Positions 27,061 to 37,189 are shown, counted from the stretch's first letter. The stretch is 51,759 nucleotides of DNA from Psychrobacter sp. I-STPA6b (GCF_020662265.1 NZ_VEWM01000004.1:1-51759), one strand, 5' to 3'. The notes: a model not told the origin generated them from the sequence alone. Numbers and translations are program-made.

Positions 27061-29649
27061 ATGAGATTTGAAAAATTTACCCAAAAGTTGCAAGCTGCTG
27101 TACAACAAGCCCAGAGTCTTGCTGTAGGTCGAGATCATACAGGAGTAGACCCCATTCACCTAATGGCAGCATTGCTAGAAGATGAAGCAAATATTGCTAT
27201 TTGCCAACAAGCAGGGGGGAGTGTACCCGCTTTAAAAAATGGTGTGGCAAAGGCTTTGAATAACCAAGCTACCATTAGCAATCCAACTGGTGATGTGAGT
27301 TTAACGCCTAGCTCAGTAAAAATTCTAAACCTTGCTGATAGACAAGCACAAAAAGCAGGAGATGATTTTATTGCAACAGAGTGGGTGCTATTAGCTTTAG
27401 CAGAACAGGGCGATACTAAAAAGATTTTTACTGATGCAGGCGTGACAGCAAGCCAGCTAAAAGCTGTGATTGAACAGTTACGTGGAGACCAAACCGTGAA
27501 TAGTCAAAATGCAGAAGATCAAAGAGATGCGTTAAATAAATATACCATTAACTTAACCGAGCGTGCTGAGCAAGGGAAGTTAGATCCCGTCATTGGTCGA
27601 GATGAAGAAATACGTCGTACCATTCAAGTCTTGTCACGACGCACCAAAAATAACCCTGTATTAATCGGTGAGCCAGGGGTTGGTAAAACGGCGATTGTGG
27701 AAGGTCTGGCGCAAAAAATCGTGAATGGTGATGTACCCGAAGGCTTGCGTCGTAAAGAAGTGTTATCTTTGGATTTGGGTGCATTGATTGCAGGTGCAAA
27801 ATTCCGTGGAGAGTTTGAAGAGCGCCTTAAAGGGGTATTAAATGACCTTGCTAAGCAAGAAGGTAATGTTATCTTATTTATTGATGAGCTACATACCATG
27901 GTAGGTGCAGGCAAGTCTGATGGTGCGATGGACGCAGGTAATATGCTGAAACCTGCATTGGCACGTGGTGAGCTACACTGCGTTGGTGCAACCACGCTAG
28001 ATGAATATCGCCAGTATATTGAAAAAGATGCAGCTTTAGAGCGTCGTTTCCAAAAAGTGTTGGTTGATGAGCCAACAGTTGAAGATACCATTGCTATTTT
28101 GCGAGGACTCAAAGAGCGTTATGAGTTACATCATGGGGTTGATATTCAAGACAGTGCGATTATTGCAGCAGCACGTATGAGCCATCGTTATATCACTGAT
28201 CGCAAACTACCAGATAAAGCAATTGATTTGGTTGATGAGGCCGCTAGCCGTCTACGTATGGAGATGGACAGTAAACCTGAAGCACTGGGTAAGTTAGATA
28301 GCCGTTTGATTCAACTGAAAATGCAACGAGAAGTGCTGAAAAATGAAGATGATGCAGGTGCAAAAGCTGAAATGCAAGTGCTGGATGAGCAAATTGAAGC
28401 ATTAGAAAAAGAGTATGCTGATTTAAATGAGATCTGGCAAGCAGAAAAAGCATTGGTCAAAGGTAGCCAACAGCTTAAAGATGAACTGGATAAGGCTCGT
28501 ATTGCTTATGATAAAGCCAGCCGTGAAGGTGATTATGAAACCATGTCCAAGTTGCAATATGAGACCATACCACAGCTAGAAAAACGCATTACTGAGTCTG
28601 ATTTGGCTGAGCAAAAAGAGCAGTCAGGAGAAGTTTCTGGTATTAAGCTGTTGCGTAATAAAGTGACAGATAATGAGATTGCTGAGGTAGTTAGTGCAGC
28701 TACAGGTATTCCAGTTGCAAAAATGATGCAAGGTGAGCGGGATAAAATGCTGGCAATGGAAGAGAAGTTGCATGAGCGAGTCATTGGACAAGATGAAGCA
28801 GTACAGTCCGTTGCTAATGCCGTTCGTCGTAGCAGAGCAGGGTTATCAGACCCCAATCGTCCATCAGGCTCATTCCTATTTTTAGGACCTACTGGGGTGG
28901 GTAAGACTGAGCTGACCAAATCTTTAGCAAACTTCTTGTTTGACTCAGAGGATGCGATGATTCGTATTGATATGAGTGAGTTTATGGAGAAGCATAGTGT
29001 TAGCCGTTTGGTTGGTGCGCCTCCAGGGTATGTGGGCTATGAAGAAGGTGGGGTATTGACTGAAGCAGTGCGCCGTAAGCCCTATAGTGTTGTCTTGTTT
29101 GATGAGGTAGAAAAAGCACACCCTGATGTGTTTAATATCTTATTGCAAGTGCTTGATGATGGGCGCTTAACTGACTCACATGGGCGAGTGGTGGACTTTA
29201 AAAATACTGTCATCATTATGACCAGTAACTTAGGCTCACATAAAATCCAAGAGATGGCAGGTGATGAATACGAGGAAATCAAAGCGGCTGTGATGGAGTC
29301 AGTCGGGCAACACTTCCGCCCAGAGTTTGTAAACCGTATTGATGAAATAGTCGTTTTCCATCCACTAGGTATGGCACAAATGGCAGGTATTGCGGATATT
29401 CAGCTAGCACGTTTGCGTAAGCGCCTACAAGAGCGTGATATGGATATTGTATTAGCCCCTGATGCAATGAATAAATTGGTTGCAGTAGGCTATGACCCTG
29501 TATATGGCGCACGTCCACTTAAACGTGCTATCCAGCAACAGATTGAAAATCCATTATCTTTGCTATTGTTGGCAGGTGATTTTGTAGCGGGTGATACTAT
29601 CAAAGTCGATGTTGATGACAATGATGAGCTGAGCTTTAGTAAAGCATAA
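27061..29649 (+). CDS. clpB: ATP-dependent disaggregase ClpB
   Basis: ClpB is the Hsp100 AAA+ hexamer that with DnaK pulls proteins out of aggregates after heat stress. From ATG 27061 it has 862 residues, the usual size. An N-terminal Clp_N repeat domain is followed by AAA1 with Walker A GEPGVGKT (203-210), the coiled-coil middle domain (about 410-525, rich in Glu, Lys and Leu) that contacts DnaK, and AAA2 with Walker A GPTGVGKT (609-616), the pore loop GYVGYEEGG and the C-terminal D2-small domain. AAGGA ahead of ATG 27061 excludes the upstream TTG at 27025. A heat-shock promoter candidate lies 200 bp upstream and a strong terminator follows. Confidence 0.97.
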   Translation: MRFEKFTQKLQAAVQQAQSLAVGRDHTGVDPIHLMAALLEDEANIAICQQAGGSVPALKNGVAKALNNQATISNPTGDVSLTPSSVKILNLADRQAQKAGDDFIATEWVLLALAEQGDTKKIFTDAGVTASQLKAVIEQLRGDQTVNSQNAEDQRDALNKYTINLTERAEQGKLDPVIGRDEEIRRTIQVLSRRTKNNPVLIGEPGVGKTAIVEGLAQKIVNGDVPEGLRRKEVLSLDLGALIAGAKFRGEFEERLKGVLNDLAKQEGNVILFIDELHTMVGAGKSDGAMDAGNMLKPALARGELHCVGATTLDEYRQYIEKDAALERRFQKVLVDEPTVEDTIAILRGLKERYELHHGVDIQDSAIIAAARMSHRYITDRKLPDKAIDLVDEAASRLRMEMDSKPEALGKLDSRLIQLKMQREVLKNEDDAGAKAEMQVLDEQIEALEKEYADLNEIWQAEKALVKGSQQLKDELDKARIAYDKASREGDYETMSKLQYETIPQLEKRITESDLAEQKEQSGEVSGIKLLRNKVTDNEIAEVVSAATGIPVAKMMQGERDKMLAMEEKLHERVIGQDEAVQSVANAVRRSRAGLSDPNRPSGSFLFLGPTGVGKTELTKSLANFLFDSEDAMIRIDMSEFMEKHSVSRLVGAPPGYVGYEEGGVLTEAVRRKPYSVVLFDEVEKAHPDVFNILLQVLDDGRLTDSHGRVVDFKNTVIIMTSNLGSHKIQEMAGDEYEEIKAAVMESVGQHFRPEFVNRIDEIVVFHPLGMAQMAGIADIQLARLRKRLQERDMDIVLAPDAMNKLVAVGYDPVYGARPLKRAIQQQIENPLSLLLLAGDFVAGDTIKVDVDDNDELSFSKA

Positions 29650-29703
29650 TGATATAGCGCATTATTTTTAGATCTTGCTTTTAAAATAGTTGTTTAGTCA
29701 GAT

Positions 29704-29740
29704 AATCTCATCACTTAAACAAAGTGGTGAGATTTTTTTA
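29704..29740 (+). terminator. Rho-independent terminator (clpB)
   Basis: AATCTCATCACTT at 29704-29716 pairs, with one mismatch, with AAGTGGTGAGATT at 29722-29734, followed by a run of Ts. Confidence 0.85.
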
Positions 29741-29800
29741 TATACTCAATTAAGTAAGATGATAAAATCAAAAAAAATATAATTTTTTTGAAAAAAACAT

Positions 29801-29828
29801 TTGACACTGAAGCTCAAATCTATATAAT
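29801..29828 (+). promoter_or_regulatory. Sigma70 promoter of the tRNA pair
   Basis: A consensus TTGACA (29801-29806) and consensus TATAAT (29823-29828) are 16 bp apart and end 15 bp before tRNA-Val. Two consensus hexamers fit a strong stable-RNA promoter. Confidence 0.85.
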
Positions 29829-29843
29829 ACACACCCACAGCAA

Positions 29844-29919
29844 GGGTGGTTAGCTCAGTTGGTAGAGCGTCTGCCTTACACGCAGAATGTCGGCGGTTCG
29901 AACCCGTCACCACCCACCA
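29844..29919 (+). tRNA. tRNA-Val (anticodon TAC)
   Basis: A 76-base cloverleaf with acceptor GGGTGGT pairing with ACCACCC, D-loop TAGCTCAGTTGGTAGAG, anticodon loop CTTACAC (TAC, valine), T-loop GGTTCGAAC and encoded CCA. It is transcribed with tRNA-Asp 19 bp downstream. Confidence 0.97.
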
Positions 29920-29938
29920 CTTGTTGTAAACGACCTAA

Positions 29939-30015
29939 GCAGCGGTAGTTCAGTTGGTTAGAATACCGGCCTGTCACGCCGGGGGTCGCGGGTTCGAGTC
30001 CCGTCCGCTGCGCCA
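29939..30015 (+). tRNA. tRNA-Asp (anticodon GTC)
   Basis: A 77-base cloverleaf with acceptor GCAGCGG pairing with CCGCTGC, anticodon GTC within CCTGTCACG, T-loop GGTTCGAGTCC, discriminator G and encoded CCA. The accessory region starts about 500 bp downstream, but I see no repeat of its 3' end that would mark an integration site. Confidence 0.97.
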
Positions 30016-30059
30016 TATTTTAAAACTAGATTTTAGACTGAAAGTTTAAACAAGTTTCG

Positions 30060-30090
30060 CCTCAAGTATCCCCTTACTTGAGGTTTTTTT
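30060..30090 (+). terminator. Rho-independent terminator (tRNA operon)
   Basis: CCTCAAG (30060-30066) pairs with CTTGAGG (30077-30083) around a short loop, followed by seven Ts. Confidence 0.9.
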
Positions 30091-30524
30091 ATGTCTGTAG
30101 GTTTTTGGTTTATAAGGGATTTGTCGGATTTAGGACAGAAAGTTGAGATGGGTTGCTATTTTTAGTTTCTTTTAAAAACACTTCTCTATATTTTAAATTA
30201 ATTATAGTTTAAAGTTAGAAAAACTACGGTGACTAACTGCTCGGTGACCAAATGGTGACCATTTTGTGACCAAGATTTAAAAAGTTAGGGATCACTCTAT
30301 GATCCCTTTTATTATATTATCACTTAGTTATTGCCAGTCTTTTCAAATACCCAAGCTAAAAATAACTAAGCAAATTTAGTATTCTAATACTGAGACTTTT
30401 TAGTAGGCAGATGTAGAGAAGCACCTCATGCCCATGTTTATAGTTTTGATAGAATGACTCTAAAAGGGTATTTCTTAGGGCATCAAGGTTATCTAGATTC
30501 AAAAAATAAAAGGTGACTTTAAAG
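30091..30524. other. Junction between tRNA operon and accessory island
   Basis: About 430 bp without an ORF. It holds a triple GTGACCA-type repeat at 30244-30272 (GGTGACCA, GGTGACCA, TGTGACCA) and a small hairpin GGGATCA...TGATCCC (30288-30306) followed by TTTTATT. The triple repeat could be a remnant of an integrated element's end or a protein-binding site. The genes to the right are accessory, so the island boundary probably falls here. Confidence 0.45.
30288..30311 (+). terminator. Weak hairpin terminator at island edge
   Basis: GGGATCA (30288-30294) pairs with TGATCCC (30300-30306) around five bases; TTTTATT follows. No plus-strand gene immediately upstream needs it apart from the tRNA operon. 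Confidence 0.45.
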
Positions 30525-31928
30525 TTATCTTAAGACAATTCGCCCCATAAACTCGTCCATACGATATTTGTTTATCTCACCTGTGATTACCAATTCAATG
30601 GCTTTTTCAATCTCACTTAAGGGCACATCAAACCATTCAGTTGCTTGATATTTTTTGTTATCCGCACCAATAACTGACAGATTGACACGTTGGCTAGCAA
30701 AAAAAGCATGTAACACACCTTCAACACTTTGTGCATTGGCATCATAGACTTGCCACTCTGCAATGATATCTACAGCTTGTTGTAAAAATGTTGGGTCTTT
30801 GATTGAGTATTTGCTTCGTGTTTCACTTGTTAATGTCGAATAACCTATCTTATGTAAGTTTTGATATTGTCTTAGCTCATCGGGTATATTAGTCAATTTA
30901 GCAACATAAATAACGCCTGTCATTAAACGCTTGTCACCAAAGTCCTGTGCCAATTCATTATTTATCCATTCAGGGTCAGTAATAATCACCTGATAGCTAT
31001 TATCATATTTATATTGTGCCGTTGCCAATGAACGAATCAGCATATTTGATTCTGTTCCATTAGCAAAGATAAGTCTAAGACGTTGTTGATTACGCTCATT
31101 TTTTCGGACTTCTGACTTATAAATATCGGCTACATAACACAGCAAACCTTGCAATACAAACACACTACCAACAGTGATATTTTTTATAGACGAAAAGTTT
31201 GCCTTACTAAAACTGCCTGCTTGTATGGCATGATGAATACGTTCAAATGTTGGGATAAATTTGGCAAAATCTTGACACTCAAAACGGCTGGCAATCTCTT
31301 CATCATCATATTGGTCATAATGAGAACGCCTATCTGAATTGGTATCAGCATCAGGATTAATCAATATATCCGATTTAATATCATCAAATAACCCTAAGTC
31401 ATCTTGATTAAAAATATCATCTAAACTGTTTGGTAACGATTCTGAGGGAATTTTTGCACCCGTAGAATAGCCTGCCTCTTTTACATCTTTTTCGATACTT
31501 TTTTTGATACCTTGGTCAGAAGTATTAGACTGCAATTTATTCTGGTTAGGTATTTTCGTAGGTAAGTTATCATCAGTCTTTATTTCAGCCACTATTTCAG
31601 ACTCTGTCATAGCAGTCGATGACTGTGAGAGTATGCCATGACTATCTAATGCGATGAGCTCTGACACATAGGCTTGGTTATTATTAATTGAAGCCAGTTG
31701 TCTTGCTAACATTTTCTCTTTTAAGCTATCACCTTGTTGCTTTGGAACATATCCATGCTCATCAATAAAGTCATTAATTTCGGCAAATTGTTGTTTTAAT
31801 ACTGAATCATTGCCAGTTTGTTTTTTGATGGGTTTCACATCATCTAATAAGCCAGTATCATCTTGGGCAAAGATATCTTCTAAGGTTTTAAACTCACGGC
31901 TTTGGTATATCTCATCAAGTTTAATCAT
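30525..31928 (-). CDS. GIY-YIG nuclease-family protein of a methyltransferase/helicase cassette
   Basis: A 467-residue protein. The C-terminal part (about 330-467) is a GIY-YIG/T5orf172-type nuclease: GVIYVAK and LHKIGYS stand for GIY and YIG, followed by an Arg (TSETRSKYS), DPTFLQQAV, EGVLHAFF with the metal-binding Glu, and WFDVPLSEIEKAIELV. The N-terminal half is acidic and contains two copies of a motif, LEDIFAQDDTGLLDDVK (16-32) and LDDIFNQDDLGLFDDIK (about 168-184). A middle domain of unknown type lies between. It is the last gene of a three-gene minus-strand unit and overlaps the helicase gene by 8 bp. It is likely the DNA-cutting subunit; the target is unknown. Confidence 0.78.
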   Translation of the reverse strand: MIKLDEIYQSREFKTLEDIFAQDDTGLLDDVKPIKKQTGNDSVLKQQFAEINDFIDEHGYVPKQQGDSLKEKMLARQLASINNNQAYVSELIALDSHGILSQSSTAMTESEIVAEIKTDDNLPTKIPNQNKLQSNTSDQGIKKSIEKDVKEAGYSTGAKIPSESLPNSLDDIFNQDDLGLFDDIKSDILINPDADTNSDRRSHYDQYDDEEIASRFECQDFAKFIPTFERIHHAIQAGSFSKANFSSIKNITVGSVFVLQGLLCYVADIYKSEVRKNERNQQRLRLIFANGTESNMLIRSLATAQYKYDNSYQVIITDPEWINNELAQDFGDKRLMTGVIYVAKLTNIPDELRQYQNLHKIGYSTLTSETRSKYSIKDPTFLQQAVDIIAEWQVYDANAQSVEGVLHAFFASQRVNLSVIGADNKKYQATEWFDVPLSEIEKAIELVITGEINKYRMDEFMGRIVLR

Positions 31929-34140
31929 GGGAGGTTATGTCTCGCTTGGCTTTTTGATGACGCACATAAACGATAATTTCTGCCATACGACGCTCGATTG
32001 GGTCGTTTGACTGTTCGCTTGGTGATACCCCTTTATTTTTAATAAAGGCTCTAATCTTTGGCCACATTAATAAGGCTTCTTCTTCAGTAACAGTAGAGCG
32101 ACTGGCTTTGACCACATCATTAATGGTTTTTAGCATCTCTTTATCGACAGACTGTGACAGGACTTCATAAGCATCATGAAAAGGATTGACTGATTTTACA
32201 AGGTTAATTGGCAAACTGTTTACGTTGATAAATTTACTACCCACTTTGACAAAGCTATTACTGGGGTTGTTTTCACGATATTGGGTCGTGTTTGTTTTAG
32301 GGTTATAAATATGAGCATCTGTTGGCAAATAACGCTCTTTGATAAGTAATGTTTCTGAGAGCTGACTACGCTCTTGCTCGCTTAAATTTTGTATATCAAT
32401 ATAGCTGTTATTTTGCTTAATAAATACCCGCTCACCTTCAATGACAGCCTCATCAGGTATGTGTATACCGTCAACCACACCACCATGACTATTAATAGTC
32501 ATATATTGCATCATGCCTTCTTGTACTTGGCGGATTTCATTGTCATCAAGCTGTGGGTATTTGGTGCGGATAATACTGGGAATAACCGTATTAGAGACAG
32601 CTTCTGCTTCAATATGGTTTTCTTCTGCACTCAGATAAGCCTTAATATGTTCAGGCTTTTGGCAAATTTGCGCTAAGAGTTCATCTTTATCTTGGTTCAG
32701 TATTTTCATGACTCTATCCGATGGACGATTTTCACTGTCATCAATGATAACCGTACCGACAGGCAATGATTCACCACCCAGCCAGTCAATTTCACTACGG
32801 CGTTTAAAGTTCACATTAGGCTTCAGCACTTGCTCCATGAGTAGTGACAAGGTAATGGCTTTGAGTAGGTCATTTACTGAGCTTGTCACATCAGCTTTGG
32901 ACGCATCAGGCTGTGCAATTAGATTGGTAAATTGTGCATGGGTTTTGCCCTTGCTATCACGAGTAGCACGCCCAATAATTTGTACCACCTCAGTGAGCGA
33001 ACCTCGATATCCAATGGTTAATACATGCTCACAATATTCCCAGTCAAAGCCTTCTTTTGCCATACCAAGAGCAATGATGATATCCATATCATCAGGTGAG
33101 GTAATATTTGCTAGATAACGCTGAGTGTTAACGCGAGTGGCATCATCAGTGACCAAGTCAGCCACTAATAATCGTCTACCATCATGGCTAAGTATGGTTT
33201 TGATGCCTGTATCAGTATCTGTTGCTTCTTCTGTGCCAATAATGTCGATGATGCGTCCCACGGTCTCATATTTATCAATTTCAGCAGATAAACTATTGAC
33301 GTTGGGGATATGAATGATGGTCTTTTTGGTGGTATCTAAACACTCTTTTAGGGCATCAAAGAATGATTTTTTGTAAAAGTGATAGCCCAGCCCCAATGAT
33401 TTAAGATATTCATAACCATTTAACTGCTCATAGTAGGTATAAGTTACTTTATCAAAACGCTCTTCATCGCTGTCGGTCAAAATGGGAACAGAGTCACCTC
33501 TAAAGTATGAGCCTGTCATGGCGATGATATGGGCGCTGGTTTGGTTTATGATGGTGTCTAAAATCGCTCCCAGACGATTGGATTCATCGGCGGACACATG
33601 GTGGAATTCATCAATACCAATTAATACCTTATCAAACAGCTCAATCTTGTCTTCCTCTGCCATCAGTTTGTCAAAGCCATAGCGAAAGCTGTGATGTGTA
33701 CATACCAATACTTGTGGTAAATCAGATTGACGGCTGTTGTTATTATTGCCCGTCATAAATTCGGTAAATATTTGGGTTTTGCGGGCATCACTTTCGGCAA
33801 GATTTAAGCATAAGTTATAGCGGTCACCCACTTGCCAATCGGCAAAAAATCCATAATCACTGAGCGCTGTCGATTTAAATGATTTACCAATGCTCATCTC
33901 AGGTACGGTAATGATGACTTTATCAATGCCTTGATTGATGAGCTTGTCTAATGCTAAAAACATCATCGCCCGTGATTTTCCTGAGGCGGGCGGTGATTTA
34001 ATCAGCAGGTATTGGCTGTCTCGCTTGCCATAGGCTCGAGCCTGCATCTCACGCATGCCCATTTCATTGGTCTTTTTGCTTTGCCCTGTCTGAGCATAAG
34101 TCTGTTGGAGTAAATTGACGGGTTGCGTGGTCATAATCAT
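31921..34140 (-). CDS. DEAD/DEAH-type superfamily 2 helicase
   Basis: The 739-residue protein has SF2 helicase motifs: Walker A SPPASGKS (residues 49-56), a motif II IGIDEFHH, motif III MTGSY, a second RecA domain with GMAKEGFDWEYCEHVL, and motif VI QIIGRATRD. The last 330 residues are unrecognised and may contact its partners. Related ResIII-like helicases act as translocases in restriction systems. Its stop overlaps the start of the GIY-YIG gene, and the methyltransferase ends 110 bp before its start, so the three are one operon. ATG 34134 is a close alternative start. Confidence 0.82.
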   Translation of the reverse strand: MIMTTQPVNLLQQTYAQTGQSKKTNEMGMREMQARAYGKRDSQYLLIKSPPASGKSRAMMFLALDKLINQGIDKVIITVPEMSIGKSFKSTALSDYGFFADWQVGDRYNLCLNLAESDARKTQIFTEFMTGNNNNSRQSDLPQVLVCTHHSFRYGFDKLMAEEDKIELFDKVLIGIDEFHHVSADESNRLGAILDTIINQTSAHIIAMTGSYFRGDSVPILTDSDEERFDKVTYTYYEQLNGYEYLKSLGLGYHFYKKSFFDALKECLDTTKKTIIHIPNVNSLSAEIDKYETVGRIIDIIGTEEATDTDTGIKTILSHDGRRLLVADLVTDDATRVNTQRYLANITSPDDMDIIIALGMAKEGFDWEYCEHVLTIGYRGSLTEVVQIIGRATRDSKGKTHAQFTNLIAQPDASKADVTSSVNDLLKAITLSLLMEQVLKPNVNFKRRSEIDWLGGESLPVGTVIIDDSENRPSDRVMKILNQDKDELLAQICQKPEHIKAYLSAEENHIEAEAVSNTVIPSIIRTKYPQLDDNEIRQVQEGMMQYMTINSHGGVVDGIHIPDEAVIEGERVFIKQNNSYIDIQNLSEQERSQLSETLLIKERYLPTDAHIYNPKTNTTQYRENNPSNSFVKVGSKFINVNSLPINLVKSVNPFHDAYEVLSQSVDKEMLKTINDVVKASRSTVTEEEALLMWPKIRAFIKNKGVSPSEQSNDPIERRMAEIIVYVRHQKAKRDITSHD

Positions 34141-34249
34141 TACCTACTTTATATTTACTGATGGCATATTTACTGATTGCTTGTGGGTGGTCAGTTTTAG
34201 CTATTTAACTGTTGAATACATTGGTTAATATATTCATGCGTTGATATAT

Positions 34250-37189
34250 TTATTTAGGTACTTTTTTAGTTTTCTTTGCTTTTTTTGCCAGCTTTTGTTG
34301 TTCTTCTGCTTTAATCAGGTCTTCATAGCGTGCCAGCAAATGTGCCAATCTTTCTTCGGTATTTTTAAAGCCTTGTGGACGATACAATTTATCTACGGCA
34401 TCATCAAGGCTGGCATGTGCTTGTTTTAAGTCTGCTGGCATTTTGTCAGGGTCATACAATTCTGCCAAAGTTTTGCCCACATGGTCAGCACGGGTTAGCA
34501 AAATCTCTTCAGCAAGGGCTTCAATATCAGCTTTTTGTTGCTCGCTGGCTTCGGGAAATGGGAAGGTGTTATAAACGATGGTGCCTGAATAGCGATAGTC
34601 ACTTTTTAAGCGTCCAGCAACTAAGCGCATCCAATCATTATGAGCAAGTGAAGTTAATATGCCAAATTCATAAAGTGTACCGTTTGGAATTATTTGATTG
34701 GCATCTGTTGCGATAGTCTCACATTCAAAAAAACCTATCGGTACATATTGGCGACGCTCTGAAGATACTCTTGGAACTATTATATATTCACCACTTTTAG
34801 GTTGAGCAATTTGTCGAAATAAATGTGGATATTTAGAATACTCCCTTGTAGATTTTGCTTTGCTAGCAAGTCTCATCTGTCTTACACTATCAAGCCTTTC
34901 TTTAATATAAGGTAATTTTTCAAGTTCTTGTAAATTTGCATTTGCAAACCATAAACACCAACGCTGTTCATTATGTAAAAACTCCCTAGCACCTAAAACA
35001 GGTCTAATATATTGTTGTACATAAGGTTGTTTTGTTATCAAATCATTTTTTTCTTCAAGAGTTAAAAATAGATAGCCACCATCAGTTGGTTTATTTCCAA
35101 ATACCATTTTTGTTCTTGGTTGGAGAGGCGTGTTAGTTGCTACCACAGCTGTATTACTTCCAGAAACTAAGTAGGGACTAATATTTTCCACTACTTGACG
35201 ATGCCATATTTTATCTACTAGCTTATAAATAGTTTTTTGCATGGTGGGTGTAGCGGATAGACCTATAATGACCACATGAACACCAGCATTGTGCTTAGCA
35301 TTGTTTTTCCATGGAAAGGTTTGATAGGCAAAGCTAATATGTACGCCCAAATCAAATATATTTGGAAATAACATTGCCACTTGCTCCCCTTGAGCAATCG
35401 AGTTGGTCGATACCAATGCCAGCCTAGCGTTAGAATTAGCAATATACTGTGCTCCTTTCCAAAACCATGAAGTGACATAATCTAAATATTTTAAAGTTTT
35501 AGAAGTTCCAAAAACTTTGTTCATATCTTTAGCTTGCTCATCATCACGGTTTGTTGTCCCACCAAAAGGTGGATTACCAACAATATAAATCTCATCATCA
35601 CCATTATTGGGGCAAACCTCTTGCCAGTCGATACGCAAACTATTGGCATTGATGATATGACCACTGTCTTTTAGCGGTAGCGTTGGCGGTGCGACGCCAA
35701 ATACTTCACGGAATTTTATGTTCATCTGATGCTCAGCAAGCCATAACGATAGGCGTGCAATCTGACTGGGAAAATCATCTATATCAATGCCATAAAAATT
35801 GTCAAGACTCACCACACTGTCATAACCAAAGTCTAAAGTAAGGACACTATTATCCATACTGCCTTGTCCCGTCTTTAATAATGCTTGCTTGGCTTTGAGT
35901 ATCTCAAGCTCTAATTCTCGCAACTCTTTATAGGCAATAATCAAAAAGTTACCTGAGCCACAGGCGGGGTCAAATACTTTGATACGGCTGATACGCTCAA
36001 GTAGGGCGTCTAGTCGCTCTATTTTATTATTTTTGTGGCGGTTATCATCGCTCAATGCCAATAATGTCGCTAACTCTTGACGCAACGCTTGCAAAAACAA
36101 CGGCTCAATCACTTTCATGATATTGCTGACGCTGGTGTAATGCTGTCCCAAATTTCCCCGTTGTTCAGGCTCTATCACTGCTTGAAACATAGAGCCAAAG
36201 ATATCTGGGTTGATTTGTGCCCAGTTCATTTGCGCACAATCTAACAGTATGCGCCGTGTACGTGCATTAAAGTAAGGAATGGCAAACTGATATTTAAACA
36301 GGCTACCATTGACGTAAGGAAACGCGGACAGATGCGCTGGCAAGTTTGCACGTGGATTATCTGATTGAGTTGATTGGCTTGATTGGCTTGATTGGCTTGA
36401 TTGGTGTGATGGTTTTGTTTCAGGCATATCGAGTACGCTAAATAACTCATACAAAAACGTGTCAGTATCGCTACCATCGGTCAAAGTACACGACTCTAAG
36501 GTGTCATGAAACTGCTTGGGCTTAAATATACCTGTATCTTCGGCAAAAAAACAAAATAGCAAACGAGTAAAGAATATATTGAGCGCATGAATGTCGTCAG
36601 GGGTATCAAACTCATTGTATTTGCGAATATGGTCAAATAAACGCCCCATCTTTTCAGATGCTTGCACATCAGCAGGGTGTTCGGTGAACTCTTGTGCCCG
36701 CTCTAGTCCTGCTAGAGGCAATAGGAAATGATAGTTTTTGTATAAGTCAGTAAAGTCGCAATCTAGCGTATCGTTAAACTTAGTGTCATATACCAACACC
36801 GTCTCAAAGTCGGTAACCATAATCATGCGGATTTTATGTTTGGCAATAACAGGGCTGGACTTAATATTGGCTAGTACTTTGGCTAAATCGTCAGTGTCTT
36901 GTAGTTTGGTGTCTTGTTGTTCGCTATGCTTTGGATTGATGGTCTCTGGTTTAGCATCTGTGCTGATAGGTTTGAAATAAAGACGGTGTTTATTGGCAAC
37001 TTCGCCCAATTCAGGGTGTATGGCAACATTGGTACGGCTATCATTGTTTCTGAGTGAGGTAATGGTGGCTTTAGAAATATCCAGTAATGCCAAAAAATCA
37101 TAGATAAAGGTATCGATGAGATTATCTTTAATGACTTGGTTGGTTAACTTTTCTAATGATTCAAAAAACTGTGTTTGGTTAAATGACAT
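34250..37189 (-). CDS. N6-adenine DNA methyltransferase, MmeI/type IIG-like
   Basis: This 979-residue protein modifies adenine in DNA. Residues about 200-230 (NIFFTRLLFCFFAEDTGIF) match the helical spacer of MmeI-like enzymes, followed by SAM motif I DPACGSGNFL near 406 and the catalytic NPPF at about 536-539. The region from 690 to 900 looks like a target-recognition domain (QPRTKMVFGNKP, PRVSSERRQYVPIGFF). The N-terminal 170 residues, where MmeI carries its nuclease, show no clear D-(E/D)xK motif, so cutting may be delegated to the GIY-YIG partner. A Ser/Gln run (QSSQSSQSSQST) near residue 262 comes from 9-bp DNA repeats. It heads the three-gene cassette. Confidence 0.85.
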   Translation of the reverse strand: MSFNQTQFFESLEKLTNQVIKDNLIDTFIYDFLALLDISKATITSLRNNDSRTNVAIHPELGEVANKHRLYFKPISTDAKPETINPKHSEQQDTKLQDTDDLAKVLANIKSSPVIAKHKIRMIMVTDFETVLVYDTKFNDTLDCDFTDLYKNYHFLLPLAGLERAQEFTEHPADVQASEKMGRLFDHIRKYNEFDTPDDIHALNIFFTRLLFCFFAEDTGIFKPKQFHDTLESCTLTDGSDTDTFLYELFSVLDMPETKPSHQSSQSSQSSQSTQSDNPRANLPAHLSAFPYVNGSLFKYQFAIPYFNARTRRILLDCAQMNWAQINPDIFGSMFQAVIEPEQRGNLGQHYTSVSNIMKVIEPLFLQALRQELATLLALSDDNRHKNNKIERLDALLERISRIKVFDPACGSGNFLIIAYKELRELELEILKAKQALLKTGQGSMDNSVLTLDFGYDSVVSLDNFYGIDIDDFPSQIARLSLWLAEHQMNIKFREVFGVAPPTLPLKDSGHIINANSLRIDWQEVCPNNGDDEIYIVGNPPFGGTTNRDDEQAKDMNKVFGTSKTLKYLDYVTSWFWKGAQYIANSNARLALVSTNSIAQGEQVAMLFPNIFDLGVHISFAYQTFPWKNNAKHNAGVHVVIIGLSATPTMQKTIYKLVDKIWHRQVVENISPYLVSGSNTAVVATNTPLQPRTKMVFGNKPTDGGYLFLTLEEKNDLITKQPYVQQYIRPVLGAREFLHNEQRWCLWFANANLQELEKLPYIKERLDSVRQMRLASKAKSTREYSKYPHLFRQIAQPKSGEYIIVPRVSSERRQYVPIGFFECETIATDANQIIPNGTLYEFGILTSLAHNDWMRLVAGRLKSDYRYSGTIVYNTFPFPEASEQQKADIEALAEEILLTRADHVGKTLAELYDPDKMPADLKQAHASLDDAVDKLYRPQGFKNTEERLAHLLARYEDLIKAEEQQKLAKKAKKTKKVPK
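36369..36411 (-). repeat. 9-bp in-frame tandem repeat in the methyltransferase gene
   Basis: On the plus strand TTGATTGGC recurs about four times, encoding consecutive Gln-Ser-Ser units on the minus strand. The unit keeps frame, so copy change would only lengthen a linker. Confidence 0.75.

Noticed and set aside
27624..28112. 162-codon minus-strand ORF inside clpB
   Set aside because: Antisense shadow of the conserved AAA1 domain of ClpB; Ser/Pro-rich composition typical of such shadows.
29939..30015. tRNA-Asp as attachment site of the island
   Set aside because: tRNA 3' ends are common integration sites, but I could not find a second copy of the last 20 bases of the tRNA further right, and the recombinase remnant is 7 kb away.
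32708..33118. 136-codon plus-strand ORF inside the helicase gene
   Set aside because: Antisense of conserved helicase motifs including motif VI; no independent support.
34241..34429. Hydrophobic Phe-rich 62-codon plus-strand ORF
   Set aside because: Antisense of the Lys-rich C-terminus of the methyltransferase; Phe/Cys runs come from complementing Lys codons.
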